DNA of 64,000 nucleotides from Methanocella_A sp049676595. GTDB lineage: Archaea; Halobacteriota; Methanocellia; Methanocellales; Methanocellaceae. Below are positions 1-8,494 of the stretch, piece by piece (positions within the stretch are counted from its first letter, which is position 1; each line of letters begins with the position of its first letter). The stretch is taken from positions 744,001 through 808,000 of the forward strand of contig NZ_CP187259.1 in assembly GCF_049676595.1 (NCBI RefSeq). The letters are read 5' to 3'. A program made the translations under genes and the position numbers. The notes beneath the pieces were generated by a model that did not search any database, had not been told where the DNA came from, and was given only the letters and a program-made list of their open reading frames with translations.

Positions 1-1942
1 TCTTCGGGGTCGCCCCTCCGGGCACGGTGATGTTGACAATGTTCTCCGCGCCGCTGGCCGCCGAGGGCGTTACCGGTGTACTCCACGGCAGTCCCCCGGC
101 CGGGTCGTAGACTGCAGGCGCCTGCGGGGCCACGCTCCCCGTCACGTGGGGCGCCGACTGTATCAGCTGCCGGATCATCGCCGCGCCGGACCGCTGGCCG
201 GCCTGGGCTGCGGCGATGCCCGATACCAGTCCGAGTCCCGGGACCGCTACTCTGGCGGCCGGGACGGCCGATCCGTTTTGCACCCTGCTTCCCGTGTTCC
301 CCGGGATGGCGAGCGGCGATACAGAACTTAAGGCAGCGGCATCGTGGGCAGGTACTGTTGTTGTGGCGGCGGCTATGCCGGCCAGGTGGCGGATTTCTGC
401 CGGCCGCCCTCCCTCCCCGACGGGCATCGCTGCCGGGGCGCCCGACATGGCCGTGATCAGCGACAGCCCGGCGCTCCCGCCAGGCGAGGATATGCCGCCG
501 GTCCGGGCGACGCTGACCGCCCTGCTGATCTCCGAGGCCGCTCTCACGTACTCGCCCATCGCTCCCATGGAGCGGATGACCTGCGCCACCGGCGAGCCGG
601 GCATTTCCGGGGCCGGAGGCCGGGTCTCACGGGCCTGGGCCGGGCTGTTGTGGAAGGGCGGCCGATGAGGCTCTCCCGGCTGCGGCGTCTCAGGAAGCCG
701 GGGCTCCCTCGTTACCGGAGCAGATACCACCGGCCAGCTCGCCCTCGGGGCGCTCTCCTCCTTTGTGGCGGTGCCTTCCGCCGGGCGGAGAGGCCTTCCG
801 CTTTCCGCGCTCATCGAAAGCGCTTCGGAGAGCCTTCTGGCGTTGTACTCCGACTCCTCGGCAGGGCTCGCCGGCTTCGGCATCATCCTCAGCGGAGGCG
901 CATGGACGAACTTCTGGGGGAGAATTTCTCCTTTCTCTTCTCCGGTTTTATCCGGCGTCACGGCCGCTTTCGCCCTTTCCCTGACTGGCCGGGCAGCCTG
1001 TGGCTGAATACCATTCCCCGCCGGGGAAACGGGAGCCGGAACGTGGCCGGCATATCCAGGCACTGGCTCTTCGGGCTTCTGCTGCTGCGAAGGCGGCGTC
1101 GCTGCCCTGGCAGGCGTTGCCTGGCCTGCGGGCCGGGCGGGCAGGTACGAGAAAACGTTTCTCGCAGGCTCTTCTGCCTGCTGCATCTGCTTTTCCGGCA
1201 GGGTGGGCACGGTGCCGCCCGAGACGACCGCGGCGCTTATAGACTGGGCTTCGGTGCTGATGTTTTCAGTGGTGATGCTCCTGTTGACGATGTTCTGCCG
1301 GACCTCTGTGAGGTCGCTCATCACCACGTTCGAGCGCCTGATGCTCTGCTCCACCCACTCCCCGGCAGGCGCCCGGGCGATTTCCCCTCTTGGTCCCGCG
1401 GGTGCCGGCTCGGCAGCCCGGGCCTGTTCCTGTCTCCTCTCCCACTCTTTCCCCTTTGCGGGAGCCTCCGGCCTTACGATCGGCATGGAGAGCGGCGGCA
1501 GCGGCTGTTGCTCTCTGGCCAGGTCAGGCCGCCGCTCGTCTTCATGGCGGACATGGGGCATGGTCAGCGCCGGCGAAGCAGCGTAAGAAGAATAGATGGC
1601 CCTGATGTCCGTGCTGTCGTGCCCGACGTTCTCCAGGGCTTTCTGGATTTCCCGGGTGATCGCGTAGACGTTGATCGGCCCTAGGCTGACCTCGCTCCTG
1701 GCGGGCTCTTTCGGCGCCTCTTCTTGGTCAGGCCTGATCTCGGGCGGCTCCGGGGGGAGGACGAAGCCGTACCTGAACGGAACTCCTTCGGAAACGCCGG
1801 AAGCTGTCGCTAAAAAGGGCATCATGGCTTCCGCCACGGCTGCCCTGGCAGAAGCTATCTCTTCCAAACCGGGGCTGAGCTCCTCCATGCTGGAGCTGCT
1901 GAGCTCGGCTGCCTTAAGCAGCAGGGCTTCTATTGCCGTCAT
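1..1942 (-). CDS. Pro/Ala-rich protein of tail-like operon (partial)
   Basis: The frame is open for about 647 codons from an ATG at 1942 to the left edge, so the C-terminus is missing. Reading the minus strand gives a start of MTAIEALLLKAAELSSSSME. An N-terminal part of about 120 residues is fairly ordered, followed by a long region rich in Pro, Ala, Glu, Gln and Arg, then a more Gly/Ala/Ser-rich hydrophobic stretch near the edge. It is the fifth gene of a sheath-tube-chaperone operon, 22 bases after the previous stop. In phages the gene after the tail assembly chaperones is usually the tape measure, but I see no long coiled coil, so that is only one option; a baseplate, spike-associated or secreted load protein is equally open. 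The plus-strand reading frames over it are GC-rich shadows. Confidence 0.75.
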   Translation of the reverse strand, partial: MTAIEALLLKAAELSSSSMEELSPGLEEIASARAAVAEAMMPFLATASGVSEGVPFRYGFVLPPEPPEIRPDQEEAPKEPARSEVSLGPINVYAITREIQKALENVGHDSTDIRAIYSSYAASPALTMPHVRHEDERRPDLAREQQPLPPLSMPIVRPEAPAKGKEWERRQEQARAAEPAPAGPRGEIARAPAGEWVEQSIRRSNVVMSDLTEVRQNIVNRSITTENISTEAQSISAAVVSGGTVPTLPEKQMQQAEEPARNVFSYLPARPAGQATPARAATPPSQQQKPEEPVPGYAGHVPAPVSPAGNGIQPQAARPVRERAKAAVTPDKTGEEKGEILPQKFVHAPPLRMMPKPASPAEESEYNARRLSEALSMSAESGRPLRPAEGTATKEESAPRASWPVVSAPVTREPRLPETPQPGEPHRPPFHNSPAQARETRPPAPEMPGSPVAQVIRSMGAMGEYVRAASEISRAVSVARTGGISSPGGSAGLSLITAMSGAPAAMPVGEGGRPAEIRHLAGIAAATTTVPAHDAAALSSVSPLAIPGNTGSRVQNGSAVPAARVAVPGLGLVSGIAAAQAGQRSGAAMIRQLIQSAPHVTGSVAPQAPAVYDPAGGLPWSTPVTPSAASGAENIVNITVPGGATPK

Positions 1943-1964
1943 GGGCCAACCTGCACCAGGGCAC

Positions 1965-2201
1965 TCATTCGGAGAGTTCCTCTTCGTCCTCGTCCTCGTC
2001 ATCCACAAAGACGATCCTGTTGACACCGGCGCTCTGAGCCTTGGCGATCGACATTTTTTCGAGCCTGTCCACCAGCGCTGCCACTAAAAAATTGATCTGA
2101 GGGCGAGTCAGATCGGCCGGCCGCTCTGCGAACTTATAGCCGTAGTCAAGGCAGAGCGCTGCCAGCTCCTGGCCCTCAGGGGACTGGACGAACCTTCTCA
2201 T
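1965..2201 (-). CDS. Tail assembly chaperone, second frame (T-like part)
   Basis: A 78-residue frame starting MRRFVQSPEGQELAALCLDY and ending in an acidic tail (VDDEDEDEEELSE). It overlaps the end of the upstream chaperone gene by 26 bases in a different frame. No convincing ribosome binding site precedes its ATG at 2201. The same frame stays open upstream of the ATG back through a run of nine A residues to a TAA, so it may be translated mainly as a C-terminal extension after frameshifting. This matches the G/GT arrangement known for long-tailed phages, where the extended chaperone binds the tape measure protein. Whether it is made alone, as a fusion, or both cannot be told from sequence. Confidence 0.7.
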   Translation of the reverse strand: MRRFVQSPEGQELAALCLDYGYKFAERPADLTRPQINFLVAALVDRLEKMSIAKAQSAGVNRIVFVDDEDEDEEELSE

Positions 2202-2562
2202 CTCGATTCTTTTTTTTTACGCCGGCTCCCGAGGCGATGCCGCTGAGCTCGAGGATCCGGGTGCCGATGAACTCGGGCACGCCGAACTTCATGTCAGAGA
2301 CTTCCTCCACAGTCAGCCTGGGCTCGACGAGGCCGAGAGAAGTGACTAAACGTAACGCTTTGAAATTTTTGATCACGTCGACCCTGGCCGGGTCAGGCAT
2401 GCCGTCCTCGTTGAGGGGCACGCTGCCGATGACGGCGAACACTTCGCTGAGTTCGCCATCGGTTAGCGGCCGTACCACGACTTCAGACCCGTAGGCTTCG
2501 ACGTGAAGCGTCTCGTGCTTCTCCTTGCCCTTCAGGATGTCTTCCTTGGTGAGTTTTTTCAT
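2176..2562 (-). CDS. Tail assembly chaperone (XkdN/gpG-like)
   Basis: A 128-residue protein starting MKKLTKEDILKGKEKHETLH, located directly after the tail tube gene, the usual place of the small tail assembly chaperone in contractile phages and injection systems. The N-terminal pattern (a short leader, then a beta-rich segment with VVVRPLTDGELSEV) resembles XkdN-type chaperones, which keep the tape measure soluble and set tube length. It ends with Lys-rich residues coded by the A9 run followed by a short tail. The 25-base gap to the tube gene and the overlap with the next frame indicate one operon. Assignment rests on position and general resemblance rather than a strong motif. Confidence 0.65.
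   Translation of the reverse strand: MKKLTKEDILKGKEKHETLHVEAYGSEVVVRPLTDGELSEVFAVIGSVPLNEDGMPDPARVDVIKNFKALRLVTSLGLVEPRLTVEEVSDMKFGVPEFIGTRILELSGIASGAGVKKKNRDEKVRPVP
2210..2218 (-). promoter_or_regulatory. A9 slippery run, candidate frameshift site
   Basis: On the minus strand nine consecutive A residues follow GT, forming GTAAAAAAAAAG. The upstream gene reads GTA AAA AAA AAG; the second frame reads TAA then AAA AAA AGA ATC GAG ATG, open from just after the TAA. A +1 or -2 shift, or RNA polymerase slippage, within the run would fuse the two frames. Confidence 0.55.
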
Positions 2563-2586
2563 TAAGGGTTACTCCGTCCTATCCGG

Positions 2587-3000
2587 TCAGGCGCCCTCTT
2601 TGAGGTCTTTGGCCGTGAAGTAGTAGTTGGAGATGCCGTGCCCGTTGATGTCCATGGCGTAGTCCTTCGCGTCGAGGAAGCACTGCTGGAAGTCCAGAGT
2701 CTTGACGACCTGGCCTCCCTCTCCCTTGAGGATGACCTGGAGCGAGAAGTTGTTGTTTGCCTCGTCCATGTTGTCGAGCAGCGCATCCAGCGGGCTGCAG
2801 GTCGACTTGACCCTGATGACGCCCGAGACGATCTTGTAGCCGTAGCTGACGTACTTCCTGAGGTGTTCGCCGCCCTCGAAGTGGTCCTGCTTGTTCAGCT
2901 GGATCTTGTAGTCGATAGACTGCAGGCCCACCTTTTCCGAGCCCGCGCTGGTGGTGATCGTGGCAGTGCTCCACCTTGCCGATATCGGTGTTACTGGCAT
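2587..3000 (-). CDS. Tail tube protein of contractile injection system
   Basis: A 137-residue protein (start MPVTPISARWSTATITTSAG) that follows the sheath gene by 15 bases on the same strand. Size and beta-rich character, including an internal stretch GYKIVSGVIRVKSTCSPLDA and the ending NYYFTAKDLKEGA, fit the inner tube proteins of contractile phages and extracellular injection systems, which stack as hexameric rings inside the sheath. Gene order sheath-tube-chaperone is the conserved core of these machines. Which subfamily it belongs to was not determined; only one tube gene lies in the window, and others could be beyond the left edge. Confidence 0.75.
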   Translation of the reverse strand: MPVTPISARWSTATITTSAGSEKVGLQSIDYKIQLNKQDHFEGGEHLRKYVSYGYKIVSGVIRVKSTCSPLDALLDNMDEANNNFSLQVILKGEGGQVVKTLDFQQCFLDAKDYAMDINGHGISNYYFTAKDLKEGA

Positions 3001-3015
3001 GTTGTGTTACCCTCC

Positions 3016-4368
3016 TTAAACCTCGACCTTGATGGTCGCGTAGATGTAGTCCATGGCCCTGACCGGCCTGACCGCGATGTTCACTCTGACGATACCCTGG
3101 GCGAAGTCCAGCTCAGAGCTGTACACGTCCACCAGGAAGGCAGGCTCTTTGCCGTCCACGCTCGGGACCAGGGCGCCTTCCGATTCCATCCTCATGAGAA
3201 ACTCGGTGATCTTGCCCTTTAGCGCGCTCCGGCCGTCCGGGCTGTTCAGCGTACCGATGAACAGGTCGGACACGCTCTTGACGCCGCGGACCGCGTGATC
3301 GGCGATCCTCGTGACGCTGATCTGCTCCTTGCTGGTCGAGATACCCTTTACGACCACGATGCCCCTGCCTTTCTGCGCTTCCAGTGGCATGACTCCGGCT
3401 TTCAGCATCTCCATCTCCTCGGAGGGCGTGTACTTCTTCTCGAGCTTCGCCACGCCGGCGATCGCCTTGAAGGTCGGCGACTCGTAATAGTTCAGCCTGC
3501 TGATGAGGCCGGCCACTGCGCCGGTGATGCCGTAGGGTGCCACGATCACGAAGCGATCGCTCGCGAGGACGTTCGTTCTCTTCACGATCTCGGCGATGGG
3601 CTCGTTTCTGCCGACGCTGCCCAGGCCTATCCTGTTCTTCGCGTCCATGCTCATCTTCAGGCAGTGCGCGTCAATCAGCGCGTGGATCTCCGGGTCGGTG
3701 ACGTCGCATGCCGCAACCATGTCGACGTCGGGCTCCGCCTCGAGCCTCTCCAGCGCCGCCTCGAAGTCCGCCTTGGAGATTACCCCGGTCTTGCCGCCCG
3801 ACAGGGTGCCTTCGGCCGCCACAGGGTTGTTGCTGCCGGACTTGCCGGACGAGCGCTGCTCCTCCGCAGTTACCAGCCTGGACTTCCGGTTGATCGCGTC
3901 GACGAGGTTGTCGCCCGCCGGGCCCATCGATACCGCATCGTAGATCTCGATGTTCGTCCCGTCGGTGATCGAGAGCGTCACAGTCTCGGCTCCCTCGGGT
4001 GCCTCGACCTTGACAGAAATGTTGTTGCCCTCTTCGCCGGAAGACTTCGCGGTCAGGAGCACGGTGTCCCTGCCCTTCCGGTCCTTCAGGGCCAGCGTCG
4101 CCCGGGCGCCGTCCTGGCCGGCGATGGGGACCACGACGACCTGGAATACACCGTTCTGGAACGCCTGCTTGGCTTCCTTCGTGACGGTGAAACTGTCGCT
4201 GGAACCGAACTTGTCCGCGAACTCCGCGTAGCTGCTCACAGGGGTCGGCACCAGAGCCTCGCCCTTCTCAGTCGTGCCGATCAGCGCAACCACGCCTGAC
4301 GGGTTGAGCTGCTGCGGCACGATTTCCTTGATTACCTGAATTTCCACACCGGGAATAATCCTGGTCAT
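3016..4368 (-). CDS. Contractile tail sheath protein
   Basis: A 450-residue protein opening MTRIIPGVEIQVIKEIVPQQ, the classic sheath start in which a PGV-type segment is followed by a beta strand and a GVVALIGTTEKGEA loop. The C-terminal part (IGTLNSPDGRSALKGKITEF, then an ending FAQGIVRVNIAVRPVRAMDY) is typical of the conserved sheath fold that interlocks neighbouring subunits through N- and C-terminal arms. It is the first gene of the leftward operon. An upstream gap to 4611 holds two AT-rich TATA candidates on the minus strand (about 4535-4548 and 4486-4497). Known sheath proteins contract to drive the tube through a target envelope; the target here is unknown. Confidence 0.9.
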   Translation of the reverse strand: MTRIIPGVEIQVIKEIVPQQLNPSGVVALIGTTEKGEALVPTPVSSYAEFADKFGSSDSFTVTKEAKQAFQNGVFQVVVVPIAGQDGARATLALKDRKGRDTVLLTAKSSGEEGNNISVKVEAPEGAETVTLSITDGTNIEIYDAVSMGPAGDNLVDAINRKSRLVTAEEQRSSGKSGSNNPVAAEGTLSGGKTGVISKADFEAALERLEAEPDVDMVAACDVTDPEIHALIDAHCLKMSMDAKNRIGLGSVGRNEPIAEIVKRTNVLASDRFVIVAPYGITGAVAGLISRLNYYESPTFKAIAGVAKLEKKYTPSEEMEMLKAGVMPLEAQKGRGIVVVKGISTSKEQISVTRIADHAVRGVKSVSDLFIGTLNSPDGRSALKGKITEFLMRMESEGALVPSVDGKEPAFLVDVYSSELDFAQGIVRVNIAVRPVRAMDYIYATIKVEV

Positions 4369-4611
4369 ACCACTACACCATCCATATTGCCACCAGTTGC
4401 TACTGGCGGTGCCAGTTGCTGGCGATTTTAGAATGACAGGGAGCGATAAGCTGTGCCGACGCCAGCCCTAACCGGGCGCCATGGCAGTATTTTTATCGCC
4501 TGCACCTCAATACACTGACATCTAGACGGCTGCCGATATATAATTTTCCGGTATAGTTTCAAAAATGGAAGTTCAACCCTAAAGTAGCAGACTGCCCGGA
4601 AGCCTGGCTAT

Positions 4612-4644
4612 AAAAAAAGAAAAGGTGGAGCTTTACTCCACCTT
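4612..4644 (-). terminator. Hairpin plus U-tract after chemoreceptor gene
   Basis: On the minus strand a 9 bp perfect stem (AAGGTGGAG / CTCCACCTT, loop of five) is followed by TTCTTTTTTT. The 5' arm is made by the last codons of the chemoreceptor gene, so the stop codon lies in the loop. This separates that gene from the sheath operon. Confidence 0.75.
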
Positions 4645-7464
4645 GAGCTTGTTCACTTCGGCCTTGAGCTCTTCGGCCATCTTCAGCACCTGCTGGGCGA
4701 TGTTGGCCGTCTCCTCCATGGTCGAGGTGCTCTCCTCCGCGGAGGCGCTGACCTCTTCGGTCGAGGCGGCGCTCTCTTCGACCACGGCGCTGATCTGCTC
4801 GATGGCCCTGGCGATCTCCATAGTGCCGCTCACCTGCTTCTCCGTCGCCGTCGAGACGTTCATGGCGACTTCCGCCACCTCGTCGACCAGCCTGGAGATC
4901 TCTTCCACCGACTTGAGCGCCTTCGCAACCACGTCGCTGCCGCTGGCCACCTCAACGGTGCCCTTGTCCATGGACGTGACCGCCCTGTCGGTCTGTTCCC
5001 TGATCTGGCCGATCAGGTCGCTGATCTGGCTGGTGGACTTAGCGGAGTCTTCTGCCAGCTTGCGGACTTCTTCCGCGACGACGGCGAAGCCTCTGCCGGC
5101 CTCGCCGGCCCTGGCTGCCTCGATGGCCGCGTTGAGCGCCAGGAGGTTGGTCTGGCTGGCGATGCTGTTGATCACGTCGACGATCTTGCCGATCTGTTTC
5201 GATTTTTCGCCGAGGTCCCTGATGATCTCCGCCGATTCGTCTACCGAGACCTTGATATCGGACATCTTGCCCATGGCCTGCTTGGAAGCCTCGTCGACCT
5301 TCTTGGTGGCCTCGCTGGCCTCCCTCATCTTGGCCGACGCAGAGAGAGCGCCCTTCGACACGTCCCTCGCATCGGTCGAGATGACCTTGATCAGGTTGCT
5401 GATGTTGTCGACTTCCTTGGTCTGGCTCTGGCTCCCGGCGGCGATCTGCGTGATGCTCTCGCTGATCTGCCGGGACGAGACCATGGCCTGGCCGGCGGCT
5501 TCGCTGGAGTGCTGAGCCGCAGTGGCCACCCGTTCCGCGACGTCGTTGACAGTCTTGACGATGACCTTGAGGTTCTCCTGGACTTCCTGCTGCCGGGTGA
5601 TGTCGCTGGCGATGAAGCTCACACCGATGATCTTGCCGCTCAGGTCTTTCATAGCCGAGATGTCCAGGCGGATGGGTATCGTCTTGCCACTTCTGCTGAT
5701 CACCAGGGCATCTTCCACGCCGATCATATCCTGTCCCGTCGAGAGGACGGAACGGGCTGCGTCCGGCCGGACTTTCAGGCTGATTACGTCCGTAACCGCT
5801 TTATCCTTGCACTCGGTCAGCCTGGTACCGAGGTACTGCTCGGCGACATCGTTCATGTACTCGATCTGGAACTTCGAATTCAGCACCAGGTGAATCGCCT
5901 TGATCGACTTCAGTATAGCCTCGCTGTATACTGCCTTCTCCTGGGCTTCCTTCTCAGCCTTCTCGATCTTAATCTTGGCCTGCTTTGCATCGGTGATGTC
6001 CCGGAGGATCTCCATACCACCGATCACGTTGCCGTGCTGATCTTTTACCGACGTGGCGTCGCATGAGAAGTCGATGACCTTGCCGCTCCTCAGCGTGATG
6101 TTGCCCTCTGCATCTCTCAGGTCGCCCTCTCTCCACGCTCTCATCAGCATGCAGTTATTGGTGTGGCAGACAGGCGTGTTGAAGATGTCCTTACAATATT
6201 TACCCTTGGCCTCTTCCGCCGAGAACCCGGTCATCTGACTGCAGGCGTTGTTGAAGTAAGTGATCTTCCTTTCCTTATCTGTCACGAACATCGGCGTGTT
6301 GATACCCTTCAGGACAGACTCGTTGAACGCGATACGCTCCTTGATATTAGCCACCATCTTGGTGATCGCGTCGGTGAGCTGGCCCACCTCGCCGCCTTTC
6401 GCGCCCGTCTCCATCGATGCGTCGAGGTTGCCCGCTGCGACGCTGTCGGCCGCCTTGACAAGCCTCTTGATAGGTCCGGTAATCCTCGTAACCAGGATGA
6501 AGCCTACGCCGATCGATGCGATCGTCAGGACCACGCCGATGATGATCGCCATCAGGTTCGAGTTACTGATCTGGCTCTGCATCGCGCGGATGTCATACCC
6601 CACGAAGAGCATGCCGATGACCTTGTCGTCGCCGTTCTTGACCGGCACGTACCTGACCATCATGGGAATGCCGTTGACCGTCAGCAGGTCCTCGAACGTT
6701 TCGCCGCTGTCTAAGACCTTGGCAGCGACTGCGGAGCTGGACTTGGTACCCACGATACGGCTTCCGCTGGCGTCTTTCAGGTTCGTGCAGACCCGGACGT
6801 CGCCCTGGAAGAGCGTCGAGTAGCCTTCGGAGGCCTGGCCTACCTGGTCGACCAGTTCGTTCTGGTTGTTCTGCAGGTCCGCAGTGTACAGGGCGCCGAT
6901 GATCGCGCCGCTCTCGTCCTTGATCGGGGCGCAGCTGACGATACCTAAGCCTTCCTGGGTCTTGGTGGCTGCGACGTAGCTGTCCAGGCCGTTGTTTTTG
7001 ATCGCCGTCGCCGAAATCAGGTCCATTTCGTTAGTTCTGGTGCCCCTGAGCGCCGCCGCGACTTCGGCTTCGCTCATCTTATCGCCGTTCGCGTCGTTCG
7101 ACGACCTGGCCAGCACCGTAGCGTCGGTGCTGGTAACTGTTACCATGTTGAACTCGGGGTAGTCTTTCTGATACCTGTCGACTATGGCTTTGATAGTCTT
7201 TCTGTCATCCTTTTTGACCGCTGCGATCAGGCCTGGGTCGAGGGCCATCTTGTCTGTGATGAGCCCGTCTTCCACGACGACTCCGTCGATCGTCTTGGCG
7301 GCGATGGCAGCTGAATCGTCTATCTTATCCTTATATACGCTGGACTCTATTCCGGTCAGCGTCATGTTGTTGGCGAGCGTCAGGATCACGACCGGCACGA
7401 TCGCCACAATCAGAATGAATACCAGTAGCTGGACTGATATGCTTCTTAAGTCAATTTTTACCAT
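4633..7464 (-). CDS. Methyl-accepting chemotaxis protein, Cache-HAMP-PAS-PAS
   Basis: Start taken at the ATG of MVKIDLRSISVQLLVF because GGGTGA lies 6 bases upstream; a longer frame begins 17 codons earlier. About 943 residues. Order: membrane segment near residues 10-30, an extracellular Cache-type sensor to about 290, second membrane segment about 303-325, HAMP to about 380, a first PAS domain containing a Cys cluster (YCKDIFNTPVCHTNNCMLMR), a second PAS domain to about 630, and an MCP signalling domain with the tip motif EEVRKLAEDSAKSTSQI. It would signal to CheA/CheW, none of which is in the window. The gene stands alone between the sheath operon and the ArsR gene. The ligand is unknown; the Cys-rich PAS could hold a metal or sense redox state, which is inference. 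Confidence 0.93.
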   Translation of the reverse strand: MVKIDLRSISVQLLVFILIVAIVPVVILTLANNMTLTGIESSVYKDKIDDSAAIAAKTIDGVVVEDGLITDKMALDPGLIAAVKKDDRKTIKAIVDRYQKDYPEFNMVTVTSTDATVLARSSNDANGDKMSEAEVAAALRGTRTNEMDLISATAIKNNGLDSYVAATKTQEGLGIVSCAPIKDESGAIIGALYTADLQNNQNELVDQVGQASEGYSTLFQGDVRVCTNLKDASGSRIVGTKSSSAVAAKVLDSGETFEDLLTVNGIPMMVRYVPVKNGDDKVIGMLFVGYDIRAMQSQISNSNLMAIIIGVVLTIASIGVGFILVTRITGPIKRLVKAADSVAAGNLDASMETGAKGGEVGQLTDAITKMVANIKERIAFNESVLKGINTPMFVTDKERKITYFNNACSQMTGFSAEEAKGKYCKDIFNTPVCHTNNCMLMRAWREGDLRDAEGNITLRSGKVIDFSCDATSVKDQHGNVIGGMEILRDITDAKQAKIKIEKAEKEAQEKAVYSEAILKSIKAIHLVLNSKFQIEYMNDVAEQYLGTRLTECKDKAVTDVISLKVRPDAARSVLSTGQDMIGVEDALVISRSGKTIPIRLDISAMKDLSGKIIGVSFIASDITRQQEVQENLKVIVKTVNDVAERVATAAQHSSEAAGQAMVSSRQISESITQIAAGSQSQTKEVDNISNLIKVISTDARDVSKGALSASAKMREASEATKKVDEASKQAMGKMSDIKVSVDESAEIIRDLGEKSKQIGKIVDVINSIASQTNLLALNAAIEAARAGEAGRGFAVVAEEVRKLAEDSAKSTSQISDLIGQIREQTDRAVTSMDKGTVEVASGSDVVAKALKSVEEISRLVDEVAEVAMNVSTATEKQVSGTMEIARAIEQISAVVEESAASTEEVSASAEESTSTMEETANIAQQVLKMAEELKAEVNKLKVE

Positions 7465-7683
7465 ACTATTCACCCACACTGTCAACGATGAACCGATTGC
7501 TTTAAACAGCAACACTAATTCAGTTTATCGTTTAATATTTGGTCGTTTCACGGTGTTAAGCTTAATAATTTTGTTAATTATTGGAATATCCAAAAAAAGG
7601 ATTACAAAAAGGGTATTAGAGCTTGTTTAAGCCGTAAATACGGTTGTAAGCAGGTGTTCTAATATATGCGCTGTAAAGCGGGA

Positions 7684-8028
7684 TCAGAACCGGTCGTCGA
7701 GGACCGGAAGAAGACTGTTGATGACCTTTCCCTTCGGAGTCAGCGAGTATATCAGGTAGCTGCCGTCCTTGTCCGAGGAGATCAAGCCGGTATCCTTGAG
7801 CTGCTTCAGGTGGTAGGACAAAGTGGAGTACTGGAGCCCGGTCAGGTCCACAAGCACGCAGACGCAAAGCTCCCGCTGCCGGAGCGCCTCCAGGATCTTG
7901 ATCCTGACGGGATCGGCGATAGCTTTGCATACTTCTGCCGCTACCTTACAGTTTTTAACTTTGATCTTCTCCAGCGCTTCCTTTTCCACCTTCGATAACG
8001 GGTAGGGGTTTACGGGTAACTCTTCCAT
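7684..8028 (-). CDS. ArsR/SmtB-family metalloregulator
   Basis: A 114-residue winged-helix protein. The recognition helix region reads LTGLQYSTLSYHLKQLKDTG, and it is preceded by ELCVCVLVDL, the ELCVCDL-like metal-binding motif of ArsR proteins that bind As(III) or Sb(III) by Cys thiolates. GGAG precedes the ATG. It is the last gene of a four-gene leftward unit (permease, small disulfide protein, 53-residue zinc-ribbon-like protein, regulator), 8 bases after the previous stop, so it likely represses its own operon and is released by arsenic or an organoarsenical. Confidence 0.9.
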   Translation of the reverse strand: MEELPVNPYPLSKVEKEALEKIKVKNCKVAAEVCKAIADPVRIKILEALRQRELCVCVLVDLTGLQYSTLSYHLKQLKDTGLISSDKDGSYLIYSLTPKGKVINSLLPVLDDRF

Positions 8029-8036
8029 TACTTCTC

Positions 8037-8198
8037 CTATTTAGCGCAGTCAAAGCACTCTGTCTTGTCCTTAATGTCCGTGTAGAACTCTTTACCGCAC
8101 TTAGCGCAGATAACTTTCCTGAATCCGAGGTCTTTGGTGGGCAGGCCTCTGGCGAGGTCTGCATAGTTGATGCCACAGGCGCATCCTTCTTTCGCCAT
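8037..8198 (-). CDS. Small zinc-ribbon-like protein, 53 aa
   Basis: A short frame starting MAKEGCACGINYADLARGLP and ending in two Cys pairs, CAKCGKEFYTDIK and ECFDCAK, a likely zinc ribbon. It lies in the gap between the disulfide protein (15 bases upstream) and arsR (8 bases downstream) on the same strand, so it is almost certainly translated from the same message. An additional CACG motif near the N-terminus could bind a metal. Function unknown; a metallochaperone or electron/thiol partner for the adjacent permease is a guess. Confidence 0.75.
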   Translation of the reverse strand: MAKEGCACGINYADLARGLPTKDLGFRKVICAKCGKEFYTDIKDKTECFDCAK

Positions 8199-8213
8199 TT
8201 GTTTAGCCTCTCC

Positions 8214-8462
8214 TTATATCTTCGCTTTAATCCACTTCTTGATCTCGTCGCCCGAGGGCACTCTGCCCATGGACTTCATTTCGCCATCTACCGCGAAACC
8301 GGGCGTCGCCAGAACGCCGGCTTCGACGATCTCGTTGATGTCGCTGACCTTGACTACCTCGGCGTTCACGCCGAGCTCTTTTACCGCATCTTTGGCCGCC
8401 TTCTCCAGCATGCTGCACTTGGCGCAGCCTGTGCCATATACTTGTAACTTCATCACTTTCAC
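8214..8462 (-). CDS. Small redox-active disulfide protein (TM0996 type)
   Basis: An 82-residue thioredoxin/glutaredoxin-fold protein. The active site is visible as YGTGCAKCSMLEKAA (CxxC) after the first beta strand, and a cis-Pro-like element occurs in VLATPGFAVDGEMKSMG. This family is regularly found next to ArsP/YraQ-type permeases. It lies 32 bases downstream of the permease and upstream of the zinc-ribbon and arsR genes. It likely passes electrons to, or takes a thiol-bound substrate from, the permease; that role is inferred from context. Confidence 0.88.
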   Translation of the reverse strand: MKVMKLQVYGTGCAKCSMLEKAAKDAVKELGVNAEVVKVSDINEIVEAGVLATPGFAVDGEMKSMGRVPSGDEIKKWIKAKI

Positions 8463-8494
8463 CTTACCTTATCTGCTTTTACACTATCCTGTCA

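Noticed and set aside
76..1684. Several long plus-strand reading frames
   Set aside because: They lie over the open minus-strand frame of the tail-like operon, have skewed Arg/Pro/Gly-rich composition typical of GC-rich shadow frames and no ribosome sites.
3295..4299. 334-codon plus-strand frame over the sheath gene
   Set aside because: Antisense to a clear sheath protein; composition (Asp/Arg/His/Leu-rich) is that of a shadow frame.
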